Source: Candidatus Latescibacterota bacterium (lineage in GTDB: Bacteria > Krumholzibacteriota > Krumholzibacteriia > G020349025). Taken from it: a stretch of DNA of 53,412 bases. The stretch is taken from assembly GCA_020349025.1 (NCBI GenBank), contig CP070763.1:2551993-2605404 (forward strand), in the 5' to 3' direction. The position numbers and the translations under genes are program-made. The notes beneath the pieces are model-generated. The model was not told the DNA's origin. It did not search any database and saw only the letters and a program-made list of their open reading frames with translations. Positions 1-8,187 of the stretch are shown piece by piece; the first letter of the stretch is position 1, and each line of letters begins with the position of its first letter.

Positions 1-49
1 CGGCCGCGGCGCGGCCGCCTCCGCTCGCACCTGGGAGGATGCAAGGCGC

Positions 50-1312
50 ATGCAGGTGAGCTCCTACGCCACCGACGAACGTATCGAGAAGCGCGTCCTG
101 CCGAACGGCGTCACGGTCCTGACACAACACGTTCCCGCCACCTACTCGGTCGTTCTCGGCGTCTGGGTGCAGGTCGGCTCGCGCGACGAAGAGCGCCGGG
201 TGGCCGGCATCTCGCACTTCGTCGAACACATGGTGTTCAAGGGAACCGCGAAGCGCTCCGCCTACGACATTGCGTTGGCTCTGGAGCGGGTGGGGGGATC
301 GCTCGAAGCGCACACGACCAAGGAGTACACCTGCTTTTACACCCGCGTCCTGCGCGAGCACCTCGATCTGGCCCTCGACGTGATCTCCGACCTCGTACTT
401 GGCCCGACCTTCGAGCCGGAGCAGATCCAGCTCGAAAAGGGGGTCGTCGTCGAGGAGATCAACAACGTCTTCGACACGCCCGACGACTGGATCTTCGAGA
501 TCCTCGCCGACAAGGTGTACAGTCCCCACCCCCTGGCGCACCCGATCCTCGGAACACGCGACTCGGTGACGGGGATCACCCAGGCGGACCTGCGTGAGTT
601 CATGCGCACGAACTACGTCGGCAGCAACGTCGTCGTGTCGGTGGCGGGGGACATCGACCCGGCGGGCGTGATCGACCAGGTGGAGCAGGCGTTTCCTTTC
701 CGTCCCGGCGCCATTCCTCACCAGGTCGGCGCTGTGGATGGAACGCGGGAAACGGTGCACTTCCAGGTGGATGAGAAGCTGACGCAGCAGTACCTCGTCC
801 TCGGCTGCAGCACGATGTCGTATCGGGACGACGAGCGTTACGCTTTGCTGCTGGCCTTGACACTGCTCGGTGGAGGGATGAGCTCACGCCTCTTCCAGAG
901 CGTGCGCGAGAACGCCGGGCTCTGCTACGCCGTGAACACCGTCTCCGAGTTCGCACGCGATGCAGGCATCGCCGGCACGTTTCTGGCCGTCTCCCCGGAG
1001 AACACCCGCGCGGCGCTCGATCTCGTCTGGCTCGAGTATGAGAAGCTCGCCCGGGACGGGGTGTCGCAGCGCGAGCTCGAGGACATGCGCAATCAGCTCA
1101 AGGGCGGCATGCTCCTGGGCATGGAGAACGTAGCGAGCCGCATGTCGCGCATGGCGAAGAACGAGATGAACTACCGTCGCCAGATCCCCGTTTCCGAAAT
1201 GCTGGAGAAGCTGGACGCGGTGCGCCGCGACGACGTGGTTCGCATGGTCGAGACCTACTTCCGCAAGGAAAGCAGCGTGCTGGTCGGCCTGGGACCGGTC
1301 TCGAAGCTGTGA
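50..1312 (+). CDS. M16 family zinc metallopeptidase (processing-peptidase-like)
   Basis: Predicted zinc endopeptidase of the M16 (pitrilysin/mitochondrial processing peptidase beta) family. The inverted zinc motif is complete: H56-F-V-E59-H60, with the third ligand E136 (VVVEEI) 76 residues after H60, as in active members. The 420 residues hold one catalytic N-terminal half and one inactive C-terminal half, the usual length for the single-chain bacterial proteins. I see no signal peptide, so it is probably cytoplasmic. The start at 50 is preceded by GGGAGG at 33-38; the ATG at 39 is out of frame. It converges on the CYTH gene 13 bp away. Genes of this family often follow pnp, but the upstream neighbour lies outside the window. 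Confidence 0.93.
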   Translation: MQVSSYATDERIEKRVLPNGVTVLTQHVPATYSVVLGVWVQVGSRDEERRVAGISHFVEHMVFKGTAKRSAYDIALALERVGGSLEAHTTKEYTCFYTRVLREHLDLALDVISDLVLGPTFEPEQIQLEKGVVVEEINNVFDTPDDWIFEILADKVYSPHPLAHPILGTRDSVTGITQADLREFMRTNYVGSNVVVSVAGDIDPAGVIDQVEQAFPFRPGAIPHQVGAVDGTRETVHFQVDEKLTQQYLVLGCSTMSYRDDERYALLLALTLLGGGMSSRLFQSVRENAGLCYAVNTVSEFARDAGIAGTFLAVSPENTRAALDLVWLEYEKLARDGVSQRELEDMRNQLKGGMLLGMENVASRMSRMAKNEMNYRRQIPVSEMLEKLDAVRRDDVVRMVETYFRKESSVLVGLGPVSKL

Positions 1313-1324
1313 GCCGTCCGGCTC
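1311..1324. terminator. Short hairpin between convergent genes
   Basis: GAGCC (1311-1315), loop GTCC, GGCTC (1320-1324). The 5-bp GC stem overlaps the M16 stop codon and sits 2 bp from the stop of the opposing CYTH gene. It has no T-tract, so a terminator role is only suggested by its position. Confidence 0.25.
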
Positions 1325-1325
1325 T

Positions 1326-1847
1326 TCAGCTCCTCCGTTCCGCGATCAAGTCCAGATACGCAAGGCGTTCCGGCTCCACCTCGTGGAGCCCGAGCCTGCG
1401 CAGAAGGTCCGAGGCGGCAGCAGCGCACTCCTCCTCGGGGTGCGCATCGTCCACCACCGCCTCGAGCTCCAGGAAACGCCCGAGCTCCTCCACGTCGTCG
1501 ACGTGGATGCGCACGTGATGTCGCTGGAAGAGTCGACGCTTCTTGCGCACCTCACCGATGCGGCCGAGCGCAGCGTCGAGGAGCGCCAGCAGAGAATCGC
1601 CCTCCTCCACTTCGACGATGCGATAGTCGGAGCGGCGCAAGACGGGCGCATCCTCGCGCTCGTAGTGGATCAGCTGCGCGCCTCGCCCCTCCTCGAGTCG
1701 CAGCTTCAACCGCCCGCGCGGGGAATCGAAAAAGACGTCGTACTGTCGCAGGACTCCCGCGTCGCGCACGTCCGGCTCGTTCTCGAGCAGCGCTTCGACG
1801 TCGTGACCCGCCGGGATCCGCACCTTGATCTCGATGTTGCGTGCCAT
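1326..1847 (-). CDS. CYTH domain protein (class IV adenylate cyclase-like)
   Basis: CYTH-fold protein of 173 residues, related to class IV adenylate cyclases and triphosphate tunnel enzymes. It starts with the signature strand NIEIKVR (E6-x-K8), followed by QYDVFFDSPRGRLKLR (about residues 35-50), which is the substrate-binding arginine/lysine strand of this family, and FLELEAVV later on. The family acts on triphosphate-bearing substrates in a tunnel of acidic and basic side chains; whether this one makes cAMP or hydrolyses a triphosphate cannot be told from sequence. I chose the ATG at 1847 because it begins directly at the conserved strand and lies 4 bp after the stop of the deaminase gene, making it the last gene of the leftward operon. 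Longer in-frame starts would overlap the deaminase. Confidence 0.8.
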   Translation of the reverse strand: MARNIEIKVRIPAGHDVEALLENEPDVRDAGVLRQYDVFFDSPRGRLKLRLEEGRGAQLIHYEREDAPVLRRSDYRIVEVEEGDSLLALLDAALGRIGEVRKKRRLFQRHHVRIHVDDVEELGRFLELEAVVDDAHPEEECAAAASDLLRRLGLHEVEPERLAYLDLIAERRS

Positions 1848-1851
1848 GCTC

Positions 1852-3270
1852 TCACCAGTCGGGTGCGCCGAACTCCGGCGCCCGCCCCGCCTGCCGCAGC
1901 ATGCGGAAGGAGAGGGTGTTGGCGCGACGGCCGATCTCGGCTGCGTCGATTCCCGCCAGGCGTCCGTCACGCACGACGACGCGTCCGTTCACGATCGACG
2001 TGTGGACGCGGTGCGACAGACCGGCGAAGAGAAGCGCGGCAAGCGGGTCGGCCAGCGCACCCGCGAAGTCGAGCCGGTCGAGGGGAAAGAGCACCAGGTC
2101 GGCGGCTTTGCCCACCTCCAGGCTGCCGATCTCATCGGCGCGCCCGAGGAGGCGTGCGCTTCCGCGCGTGGCCAAGCGCAGCGCGGTCTCCGCGTCCAGG
2201 GCGTCGGCGCCCCCGGCGACGCGTGCCAGCAAGAGCGCCTGGCGCACCTCGGCGAGCATGTCGGAGGTGTCGTTGCTGGCGCTTCCGTCGACACCGAGCC
2301 CGACCGCGACTCCTCGCGCCAGCATTGCACTCAAGGGTGCGATTCCACTCCCGAGTCGCATGTTCGACGTCGGGCAGTGCGCGATCCCCGTCCGCGTCTG
2401 CGCCAACAGGTCGAGCTCCTCCTCCGCGAAGAAGACACCGTGTGCGAACCACACATCCGGTCCGAGCCATTCGAGGTCTTGCATCAGTTGCAGCGGACGG
2501 CGGCCGTAGCGTTCGAGGCAATAGGCGTTCTCGTCGTGCGTCTCCGCCAGATGTGTATGGCAGTGGAGAGCGTGCCGTCGCGCCAGCGACCTGGTGTCGC
2601 GCATCAACGACTCGGTCACCGAGAAGGGGGAGCAGGGAGCGAGCACCACGCGTCGCATGGCGAGCGCGGAGGGATCGTGGAAGCGTGCGATGACGCGCTC
2701 GCAGTCGCGCAGGATCGCATCCTCGTTCTGGACCACCGAGTCGGGTGGCAAGCCGCCGCCTGAGCGGCCACGCGACATGCTGCCGCGGCTCGTGTGGAAG
2801 CGGATCCCGATGCGTGCGACCGCGTCCATCTGCGCATCGAGGAGCTCGGCCGGCGCGTCGGCCGGAAAAACGTAGTGATGGTCGCTCGTGGTCGTACACC
2901 CGGTGAGTAGGAGCTCGGCACAGCCGAGAAGCGTGCTCCAGTAGACGACGTCGGCGTCGATGAAGCTCCAGATGTCGTAGAGGTGCAGCAGCCAATCGAA
3001 GAGCTTGGCGTCCTGCACGGCAGGCAGGTTGCGCTGCAGAGTCTGGAACAGATGGTGGTGCGTGTTGACGAGCCCCGGCAGGACGACGCAGCGCTCCGCG
3101 CCGATGCACTCGCGTTCGACCCCGGGGGGGAGCGGATGCTTCGACTCGAGCTTCGGCCCGAGTGCGGCGATGCGTCCATCCCGGAGCAGGATGTCGACGC
3201 CGGAGAGGCGCTCGCCGGAGTCGGAAAGCGTGGCGACGTGGTAGGCGTTGCGGATCAGGATCTCGCTCAC
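1852..3270 (-). CDS. Amidohydrolase, 8-oxoguanine/guanine deaminase type
   Basis: Metal-dependent hydrolytic deaminase of the amidohydrolase superfamily, 472 residues. It shows the paired metal histidines in NTHHHLFQTL (H71-H73), a central APCSPFSVT segment, HCHTHLAET with the later metal His and catalytic Glu, and LGVDGSASND carrying the metal Asp. The NTHHH...QTL and PCSPFSVT pattern is that of the 8-oxoguanine deaminase/AtzB-like branch. Its position behind a xanthine-dehydrogenase-type operon supports a purine substrate: 8-oxoguanine would give urate, guanine would give xanthine. The start is a GTG at 3270 with AAGGAG about 6 nt upstream; the longer in-frame ATG at 3327 has no such site. 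The exact substrate is inference. Confidence 0.85.
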   Translation of the reverse strand: MSEILIRNAYHVATLSDSGERLSGVDILLRDGRIAALGPKLESKHPLPPGVERECIGAERCVVLPGLVNTHHHLFQTLQRNLPAVQDAKLFDWLLHLYDIWSFIDADVVYWSTLLGCAELLLTGCTTTSDHHYVFPADAPAELLDAQMDAVARIGIRFHTSRGSMSRGRSGGGLPPDSVVQNEDAILRDCERVIARFHDPSALAMRRVVLAPCSPFSVTESLMRDTRSLARRHALHCHTHLAETHDENAYCLERYGRRPLQLMQDLEWLGPDVWFAHGVFFAEEELDLLAQTRTGIAHCPTSNMRLGSGIAPLSAMLARGVAVGLGVDGSASNDTSDMLAEVRQALLLARVAGGADALDAETALRLATRGSARLLGRADEIGSLEVGKAADLVLFPLDRLDFAGALADPLAALLFAGLSHRVHTSIVNGRVVVRDGRLAGIDAAEIGRRANTLSFRMLRQAGRAPEFGAPDW

Positions 3271-3306
3271 GAAGCTCCTTCGCTGTGGGCCGGGTCGTGC
3301 TTGCAA

Positions 3307-3386
3307 GCGCCCGAGCGGCTCGGGCATCCTGCCCTCGCTTTCGCGGGCGTGACGCCGCCCGCACCGACGTCACGCCGCTCGGGCGC
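3307..3386. repeat. Nested inverted repeats in operon spacer
   Basis: The 119-bp spacer between the Mo-subunit gene and the deaminase gene holds a perfect 12-bp inverted repeat, GCGCCCGAGCGG (3307-3318) with CCGCTCGGGCGC (3375-3386). Inside it is a 9-bp one, GGCGTGACG (3347-3355) with CGTCACGCC (3368-3376). The two share bases 3375-3376, so they compete. In the leftward transcript these would form strong GC stems between two genes of the same operon, compatible with partial termination or a processing site. No T-tract is seen. Confidence 0.6.
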
Positions 3387-3389
3387 AAG

Positions 3390-5756
3390 CTAGTCGCTCG
3401 CGGGCGCAGCCTGTTGCTTGGCGCGCGTGGCGTGTTCCTGCAGCGCACGCCAGACGCGTTCCGGTGTCATCGGGATGGCGCGCAAGCGCACCCCGGTGGC
3501 GTCGCGGACGGCGTTGGCGATCGCCGGCGCCGGGCCGTCGAGCGGGATCTCGGCGACGCTCTTGGCTCCAAAGGGTCCGCTCGGTTCGAAAGTGTGCACC
3601 AGGCGTGTCGTCATTCTCGGCATGTCAAGCGCCGTGGGGATCCGGTATGTGGAGAAGCTCGCGTTGGACAGACGGCCCGCTTCGTCGTAGAGCATCTCTT
3701 CGCACAGGGCGTAGCCGAGCGCCTGCGCGCTACCTCCCTCCACCTGAGCTTCCGCCTGCATCGGGTTGATGGCGACGCCGCAATCGACCACCTGCACGAG
3801 GTGCAACACGTCGATCTTCCCCGTCTGCAGATCGACCTCCACCTCTGCGAACGTCGCCGCGAACGGGGGAGGGCTGTCGTCCGAGAGCTTCGACGCGGTG
3901 CCCTGGATCTGGCTTTTGCGGCCGCCGTAGAGCGACTCACGCGCGACGTCGGCGATCGCCACGCGCTTGCCGGAAGCGGCACAGGCGTGGCCGCCGCGCA
4001 GGTCGACTGCGGCTTCCCGCAGCAGGTCGCTGGCGACGTCGAGAAGCTGTGTACGCACCGCCTCCGCCGCGCGCTGGACTGCGCGCCCGGAGATGTAGGT
4101 GGTGCTCGAGGCATAGGCGCCCACGTCGAACGGCGTCGTGTCGGTGTCGGAGGAGTGGATCACGACGTGTTCGGTGTCGACGCCAAGCACTTCGGCCGCG
4201 ATCTGGGCCAGGACGGTGTCGCTCCCGGTGCCGATGTCGGTGGCCCCGCACGCCAGGTTGAAGGTGCCGTCCTCGTTCACCTTGATGTGGGCCGCACCCA
4301 TGTCGTCGCCCGGAATCGACGTGCCATGCATGGCGATCGCCATGCCGATCCCGCGCCGCCTCTGAGGCCGACCGCCCGAGATGGCGCTCGGGTCCTGCAG
4401 CTCGAAAACGCCGCCACGCCGTTGTGGCCACCCGATCGCCGCTGCACCGTCCTCGACGCACTGCGCCAGCCCACAGCTGTGCACCGTGCGGGGCACACCC
4501 TGTTTCCCCTCGCCGAGCGCGACCGCGAGCGGATCCGGGTCACCCTCCCGAATCATGTTTCGGCGGCGAAACTCGAGCGGATCGAGCCCCAGTCCGAGCG
4601 CCATCTCGTCGATGTGCGACTCGAGCGCGAAGTAGCCTTGCGGGCCGCCATAGCCGCGGAAGGCGCCCGCAACCGGAAGGTTCGTGTAGACGACGTCGGC
4701 CACGAAGCGCAGGTTGGGACAGCGGTAGAGCGGCAGCGTCTTGCTGCCGGTACAGGTCTGCACCGTGAGCGCATGCGTCCCGTAGGCACCGGTATTGGCA
4801 ACGACGCGCAGTTCGTTGGCGACGATGCGCGCCTCCGCGTCGACGCCGGTGCGCAAGGTCAAGGTTTGCGCATGCCGGCTGCGCGAGCTGCGGAACTCCT
4901 CTTCGCGCGTGTACTCGAGACGCACCGGTCGGCGCGTGCGCAGCGTCAGCGCCGCACACAGCTCCTCGTTCAAGATCTCCTGCTTGCCACCGAAGCCGCC
5001 GCCGACGCGCGGCTTGATCACGCGCAGCCGGCCCGGCCGCATCTGGTTGACTCGTGCCACGATGCGGCGCGAGTGGAAGGGGACCTGAGTGCTCGTGCGC
5101 ACGACCAGCCGCCCCTGTTCGTCGAGGTAGGTGATGCTCACATGCGGCTCGATCGCGCACTGCTGCACCTGCGGAACGCTGTACGTTGCCTCGAAGACGC
5201 GTGCCGCCCGCGCGAAACCTGCATCCGGCTCCCCGGTCTCGACCTCGACGTGCGCGGCCAGATTGCGCGTCGCGTCGAACACGTGCTCACAGTCCGGCTC
5301 GTCATGGATGATCGGCGCGCCGGGCGTGAGAGCCTGCGCAGGATCGAATACCGCCGGCAAGACCTCGTACTCCACCTCGATCAACGCCAGGGCTTTCTCT
5401 GCGATCGCGAGGCTCTCGGCGGCGACGACCGCGACGCGGTCGCCGACGAAACGGACCTTCGAATCGAGGAGGAAGACGTCGTACGGGGAGGGCTCCGGAT
5501 GGTTCTGTCCGGCGGTCGTGTAGGCAATGCGCGGCACGTCGCGGTGCGTGAGGACGCACGCCACACCGTCGAGCGCGCGCGCGCGTGTGGCGTCGATCCG
5601 GCGAATCCGAGCATGGGCGTGCGGGCTGAACAGGATCTTGGCGTGCATCATGCCGCGGATGGCGAAATCGTCGGTGAACTGCGCCGTCCCCGCCACGAGC
5701 CCCGGGCCGTCGACGCGCGGCGCACGGCGTCCGACGCGTTCGTGATGGCGCGACAT
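3390..5756 (-). CDS. Molybdenum hydroxylase, Mo-cofactor subunit (xanthine dehydrogenase type), cluster 1
   Basis: Large molybdopterin-binding subunit (788 residues) of a three-subunit xanthine-dehydrogenase-family hydroxylase. It has GGGFGGKQE, the AGAFRGYGGPQG loop carrying the arginine equivalent to bovine XDH Arg880, and FGAKSVAEIP near the C-terminus with the probable catalytic glutamate. The residue after GGK is Gln rather than the Glu of bovine XDH; from memory the E. coli XdhA branch shares this. The enzyme would hydroxylate a purine or other N-heterocycle and pass electrons to the Fe-S and FAD subunits. The start ATG at 5756 lies 1 nt after the stop of the Fe-S gene, which indicates coupling. 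Substrate assignment to xanthine/hypoxanthine rests on the adjacent deaminase. Confidence 0.88.
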   Translation of the reverse strand: MSRHHERVGRRAPRVDGPGLVAGTAQFTDDFAIRGMMHAKILFSPHAHARIRRIDATRARALDGVACVLTHRDVPRIAYTTAGQNHPEPSPYDVFLLDSKVRFVGDRVAVVAAESLAIAEKALALIEVEYEVLPAVFDPAQALTPGAPIIHDEPDCEHVFDATRNLAAHVEVETGEPDAGFARAARVFEATYSVPQVQQCAIEPHVSITYLDEQGRLVVRTSTQVPFHSRRIVARVNQMRPGRLRVIKPRVGGGFGGKQEILNEELCAALTLRTRRPVRLEYTREEEFRSSRSRHAQTLTLRTGVDAEARIVANELRVVANTGAYGTHALTVQTCTGSKTLPLYRCPNLRFVADVVYTNLPVAGAFRGYGGPQGYFALESHIDEMALGLGLDPLEFRRRNMIREGDPDPLAVALGEGKQGVPRTVHSCGLAQCVEDGAAAIGWPQRRGGVFELQDPSAISGGRPQRRRGIGMAIAMHGTSIPGDDMGAAHIKVNEDGTFNLACGATDIGTGSDTVLAQIAAEVLGVDTEHVVIHSSDTDTTPFDVGAYASSTTYISGRAVQRAAEAVRTQLLDVASDLLREAAVDLRGGHACAASGKRVAIADVARESLYGGRKSQIQGTASKLSDDSPPPFAATFAEVEVDLQTGKIDVLHLVQVVDCGVAINPMQAEAQVEGGSAQALGYALCEEMLYDEAGRLSNASFSTYRIPTALDMPRMTTRLVHTFEPSGPFGAKSVAEIPLDGPAPAIANAVRDATGVRLRAIPMTPERVWRALQEHATRAKQQAAPASD

Positions 5757-5757
5757 C

Positions 5758-6237
5758 TCAACCTCCGCGGGGCGTGCTCGAGCGGGCCAGCGCCAATGTC
5801 GCTTTGAGTGCCTCGACCGGTTTGACGTAGCCGGTGCAACGGCAGAGGACCGATGCAAGTGCAGCGCGAATGGCGTTTTCGTCGGCATCCGGGTTCTGTG
5901 CGAGAAGCGCGTGCCCCACGAGCAGCATGGCCGGGGTGCAGTAGCCGCACTGCACGGCGCCGTGGGCGAGAAAGCGCTGCTGGATTCCCTGGAGCGAGTT
6001 GGGGTCACCGAGTGCCTCGACGGTGGTGATCCGGCTCTCGATCGCCTTCGGAGCCGGGTAGAGGCATGAGAGCACGGGACGTCCATCGACGAGCACGGTG
6101 CAGGCGCCGCAGTCGCCGCTGTCGCATCCGTATTTGACGCTCCAGAATCCGAGCCCCCGGAGCACGCGCAGGAGCGTGTCACCCGCATCCACGTCGCACG
6201 GGTGTGTGGCGCCGTTGATGTCGAGCTCGATGCGCAC
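5758..6237 (-). CDS. Molybdenum hydroxylase, 2x[2Fe-2S] subunit, cluster 1
   Basis: Small electron-transfer subunit of 159 residues. The N-terminal plant-ferredoxin-type cluster uses C38, C43, C46 and C58 (CX4CX2CX11C). The C-terminal helical cluster uses C97-x-x-C100 in QCGYC and C132-x-C134 in LCRCTGY. The complete set predicts two functional [2Fe-2S] centres linking the Mo site to FAD. The GTG start at 6237 follows the stop of the FAD-subunit gene by one base (TAACGTG); the length matches the CoxS/XdhC-type family, whereas the longer open frame would overlap the FAD gene. Its product should pair with the flanking Mo and FAD subunits. Confidence 0.92.
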   Translation of the reverse strand: MRIELDINGATHPCDVDAGDTLLRVLRGLGFWSVKYGCDSGDCGACTVLVDGRPVLSCLYPAPKAIESRITTVEALGDPNSLQGIQQRFLAHGAVQCGYCTPAMLLVGHALLAQNPDADENAIRAALASVLCRCTGYVKPVEALKATLALARSSTPRGG

Positions 6238-6238
6238 G

Positions 6239-7078
6239 TTACACCTCGCCCCGGATCGAAGCGGCGGCAGCTCGGCGCAGCGCACGTGCCAGGAGAACGC
6301 TCGCCAGGTGTCGGCGGTACGCGCTCGATGCGCGGGTGTCGCTCGCTGGCGTGATCTCGTCGACGAGAGTGCGCTGTGCGGATGCATAGGACGCAGCCGC
6401 CCACGCTGCTCCCTGCAGCTGCGACTCGACCGCCGCGTGCCGACGTGCATGCGCTCCGAGCCCTGTCGAGGCCACACGCGCCCCCGCGACGCGTCCGTCG
6501 CGCTGCGACACACCGACGGCGATCGCTGCGATGGGGCTGTCCGTGGCGGTCACCGAAAGCGACTCGAGCGCGAAGCGCCAGCCGTGGTTGTCCGGGATCT
6601 CGACGTGCAGCACGAGCCCGGGTGCCTCGAGCTGGGCTCGATCTTCGAGCGGCACGCGCTCCGGCTTCCGACGCGGGCCGCGCTGCAGCACGACCGCGGC
6701 GCCCAGGACGAGGAGAGTCGGTGCGATCGGATCAGCCATCGTCTCCTGGAGCAGCCAGCCGGCGATCGTGGATTGATTGCGCCATGCGGGCGTGCGCACG
6801 AGCCCGATGGCCCGTTCCAGGATGCCGCCGGCGAGGCCGCTGACGTGTGGGCTGCGCCGCGCCTCCTCGAGCGTCGTCGTCGCCCCGATGCAAACGAGCG
6901 CATCACGCCTCTCGACCACGCCGAGCCGGAGCGCACGCAGGTCGATCAGAGTCTCCACCTGGGGCGAATCGCGCAGCGCCCAGCTCGTCCCGCCCCCGAG
7001 GAAGGCGGCGTGGGAGCCATGCTCGGCGAGGAGCCGAAGCGCCTCGTCAACGCTCGTTGGCACCAGGTATTGGCTCAA
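6239..7078 (-). CDS. Molybdenum hydroxylase, FAD-binding subunit, cluster 1 (divergent)
   Basis: FAD-binding PCMH-type subunit, 279 residues, first gene of the leftward purine operon. The family position, size and the AFLGGGTSW segment (cf. AGGTD/S) fit a CoxM/XDH FAD subunit. The second FAD loop is unusual: [12 protein letters not shown] replaces the canonical RNxATxGGNL, and the following SPxSD-like segment reads MADPIAP. FAD affinity may therefore be changed. I chose a TTG start at 7078, with GGGAG about 5 nt upstream, because it begins at the conserved [14 protein letters not shown] segment; a longer in-frame ATG at 7219 would add 47 poorly conserved residues. The operon continues without gaps into the Fe-S and Mo subunits. 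Confidence 0.82.
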   Translation of the reverse strand: MSQYLVPTSVDEALRLLAEHGSHAAFLGGGTSWALRDSPQVETLIDLRALRLGVVERRDALVCIGATTTLEEARRSPHVSGLAGGILERAIGLVRTPAWRNQSTIAGWLLQETMADPIAPTLLVLGAAVVLQRGPRRKPERVPLEDRAQLEAPGLVLHVEIPDNHGWRFALESLSVTATDSPIAAIAVGVSQRDGRVAGARVASTGLGAHARRHAAVESQLQGAAWAAASYASAQRTLVDEITPASDTRASSAYRRHLASVLLARALRRAAAASIRGEV

Positions 7079-7131
7079 GTCACTCCCGCTTGCGCCCGCT
7101 GCGTGCGGCGATCGTTCTTTTTGGCAACGAC

Positions 7132-7140
7132 TTATATTAT
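7132..7140 (-). promoter_or_regulatory. AT-rich promoter-like element for the leftward hydroxylase operon
   Basis: Read leftward this is ATAATATAA, about 55 nt before the FAD-subunit start. It is one of very few AT-only stretches in the region and could serve as a -10 element. No convincing -35 box is seen. The 332-bp intergenic stretch 7079-7410 holds this element, a rightward TATAAT and the leader of the secreted protein gene; I see no gene in it. Confidence 0.35.
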
Positions 7141-7250
7141 GCGGCCGGGATCCGCATGTCCAGCCGACCGCAGCTGCAAGGTTTCGCGCCGGCGCGCTCG
7201 GGGCACGGCTCTGCGGCACTTTTCCCTAGAAGCGCCGGCCCCAGGGCACC

Positions 7251-7256
7251 TATAAT
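7251..7256 (+). promoter_or_regulatory. Perfect -10 box (TATAAT) for the secreted protein gene
   Basis: Consensus TATAAT in a GC-rich intergenic region, 155 nt upstream of the ATG at 7411. The expected -35 position (about 7228-7233) reads AGAAGC, which is not a match, so the promoter may need an activator or another sigma factor. Use of this box would give a leader of roughly 145-150 nt. Confidence 0.5.
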
Positions 7257-7261
7257 CAATG

Positions 7262-7410
7262 AGAAATCACTGGGCTCAAAGGTCCGACCGTGCAAGTCGG
7301 CACGACCTGGCGTAGGGGGGCGCGAGGCGTCGGGTTCCCAGAGCCGTCATGCGACAACCTTTGATACCTGCAACATGGCAACTGCGTTCGACATCTTCTG
7401 GGGAGGAGCA
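7262..7410 (+). ncRNA. Possible structured 5' leader, class unknown
   Basis: The leader contains a stem GGTC (7281-7284)/GACC (7304-7307) enclosing CGAC (7285-7288)/GTCG (7296-7299). A second region CTGGGCTC (7270-7277) can pair with CCCAGAGCC (7337-7345) in two exclusive ways (CTGGG/CCCAG or GGCTC/GAGCC). It ends in a strong Shine-Dalgarno GGGGAGGAG at 7400-7408. I compared it by eye with cyclic-di-GMP and cobalamin riboswitch cores and found no match. A cis-regulatory RNA is only a hypothesis. Confidence 0.3.
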
Positions 7411-8151
7411 ATGAAAATGCGTGCTATCGCTGCCTTTTTTGCAGTGTGTGTGCTCGCGCTGGGCGTCGTTCCCGTGGCAGCACAGAACGGCGCGATCGAT
7501 CTGTTTGAGGCTGACAACACCGCCACGGACCCGAACAGTCCGGATGCAACGAACTTCTTGGCCTGCCAGGGGCCGTGGGATCTCTTCTTCGGCATCATCC
7601 CGGAGAAGTTCATCCACGTTTACGTGCGCGTGCAAGGCGCGCTGCGCGACGGCGGCATCGACCCGAACACCCAGCAGCCGTTTCCTGGCGGCGTCACGGG
7701 TGCCGAGTTGTACGTCCAAGGTGTCGAAGAACTCGTGAACGACTTCGCTTTCTCGGCGACCGTGGTTACGGCTGGTGCTGCGGCGACCGGCAACATCATC
7801 CTCCCGAGTGGCGATCTCTTAGACGAGCGCATCGGCAACATCCCGCTCGGGGTGTGTGCACCGGATCTGGTCAGCAACCCGGATGAGGAGTTCGTGTTCC
7901 TGGCGTCGATCAACGTGCGTGCAACTCCTTCGTCGCCGTCGCCACCGCCGGAGGACGTCTACCTAACGGTGGTTGGCGGCGATCCGCCAAACAACCCGGG
8001 TTTCCCTTGCCAGCTCGTGACGATTTGCGACTCCATCTTCACGAAGGTGTGTGTCAACGGTGGGCAGTTCGTGATCAATCCTGTGAGTGGTGGCTGCGAA
8101 GTCGCGGTCCAGCAGGAGACGTGGAGCGGCATCAAGGCTCTCTACCGCTAG
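7411..8151 (+). CDS. Secreted protein of unknown function with C-terminal tail motif
   Basis: A 246-residue exported protein I do not recognise. Residues 1-25 form a clear signal peptide (MKMR, then a hydrophobic core, then VPVAAQ), so the mature protein starts near Q25. The mature part is acidic and carries several cysteines (CQGPW, VCAPD, PCQLVTICDS, VCVNGG, GGCEVAV), consistent with disulfides outside the cytoplasm, plus a Ser/Pro-rich linker (TPSSPSPPP). The last 18 residues, CEVAVQQETWSGIKALYR, align without gaps to the tail of the lamin-tail-domain protein at 33693-34337. The ATG at 7411 has GGGGAGGAG upstream. The dsbD gene, for periplasmic thiol transfer, lies just downstream in opposite orientation. 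Confidence 0.85.
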   Translation: MKMRAIAAFFAVCVLALGVVPVAAQNGAIDLFEADNTATDPNSPDATNFLACQGPWDLFFGIIPEKFIHVYVRVQGALRDGGIDPNTQQPFPGGVTGAELYVQGVEELVNDFAFSATVVTAGAAATGNIILPSGDLLDERIGNIPLGVCAPDLVSNPDEEFVFLASINVRATPSSPSPPPEDVYLTVVGGDPPNNPGFPCQLVTICDSIFTKVCVNGGQFVINPVSGGCEVAVQQETWSGIKALYR

Positions 8152-8187
8152 ACCCAGTCTGGCTCGATACTTCCGAGTTGCCGTGTT

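Noticed and set aside
3162..5807. 881-codon open frame on the + strand opposite the Mo-subunit gene
   Set aside because: Its translation is His/Arg/Ala/Asp-rich with no motif, and the opposite strand encodes a fully conserved hydroxylase subunit. Long antisense frames are expected at this GC content.
7262..7345. Cyclic-di-GMP or cobalamin riboswitch in the leader of the secreted protein gene
   Set aside because: Core sequences of these classes are absent by eye; kept only as an unclassified structured leader.
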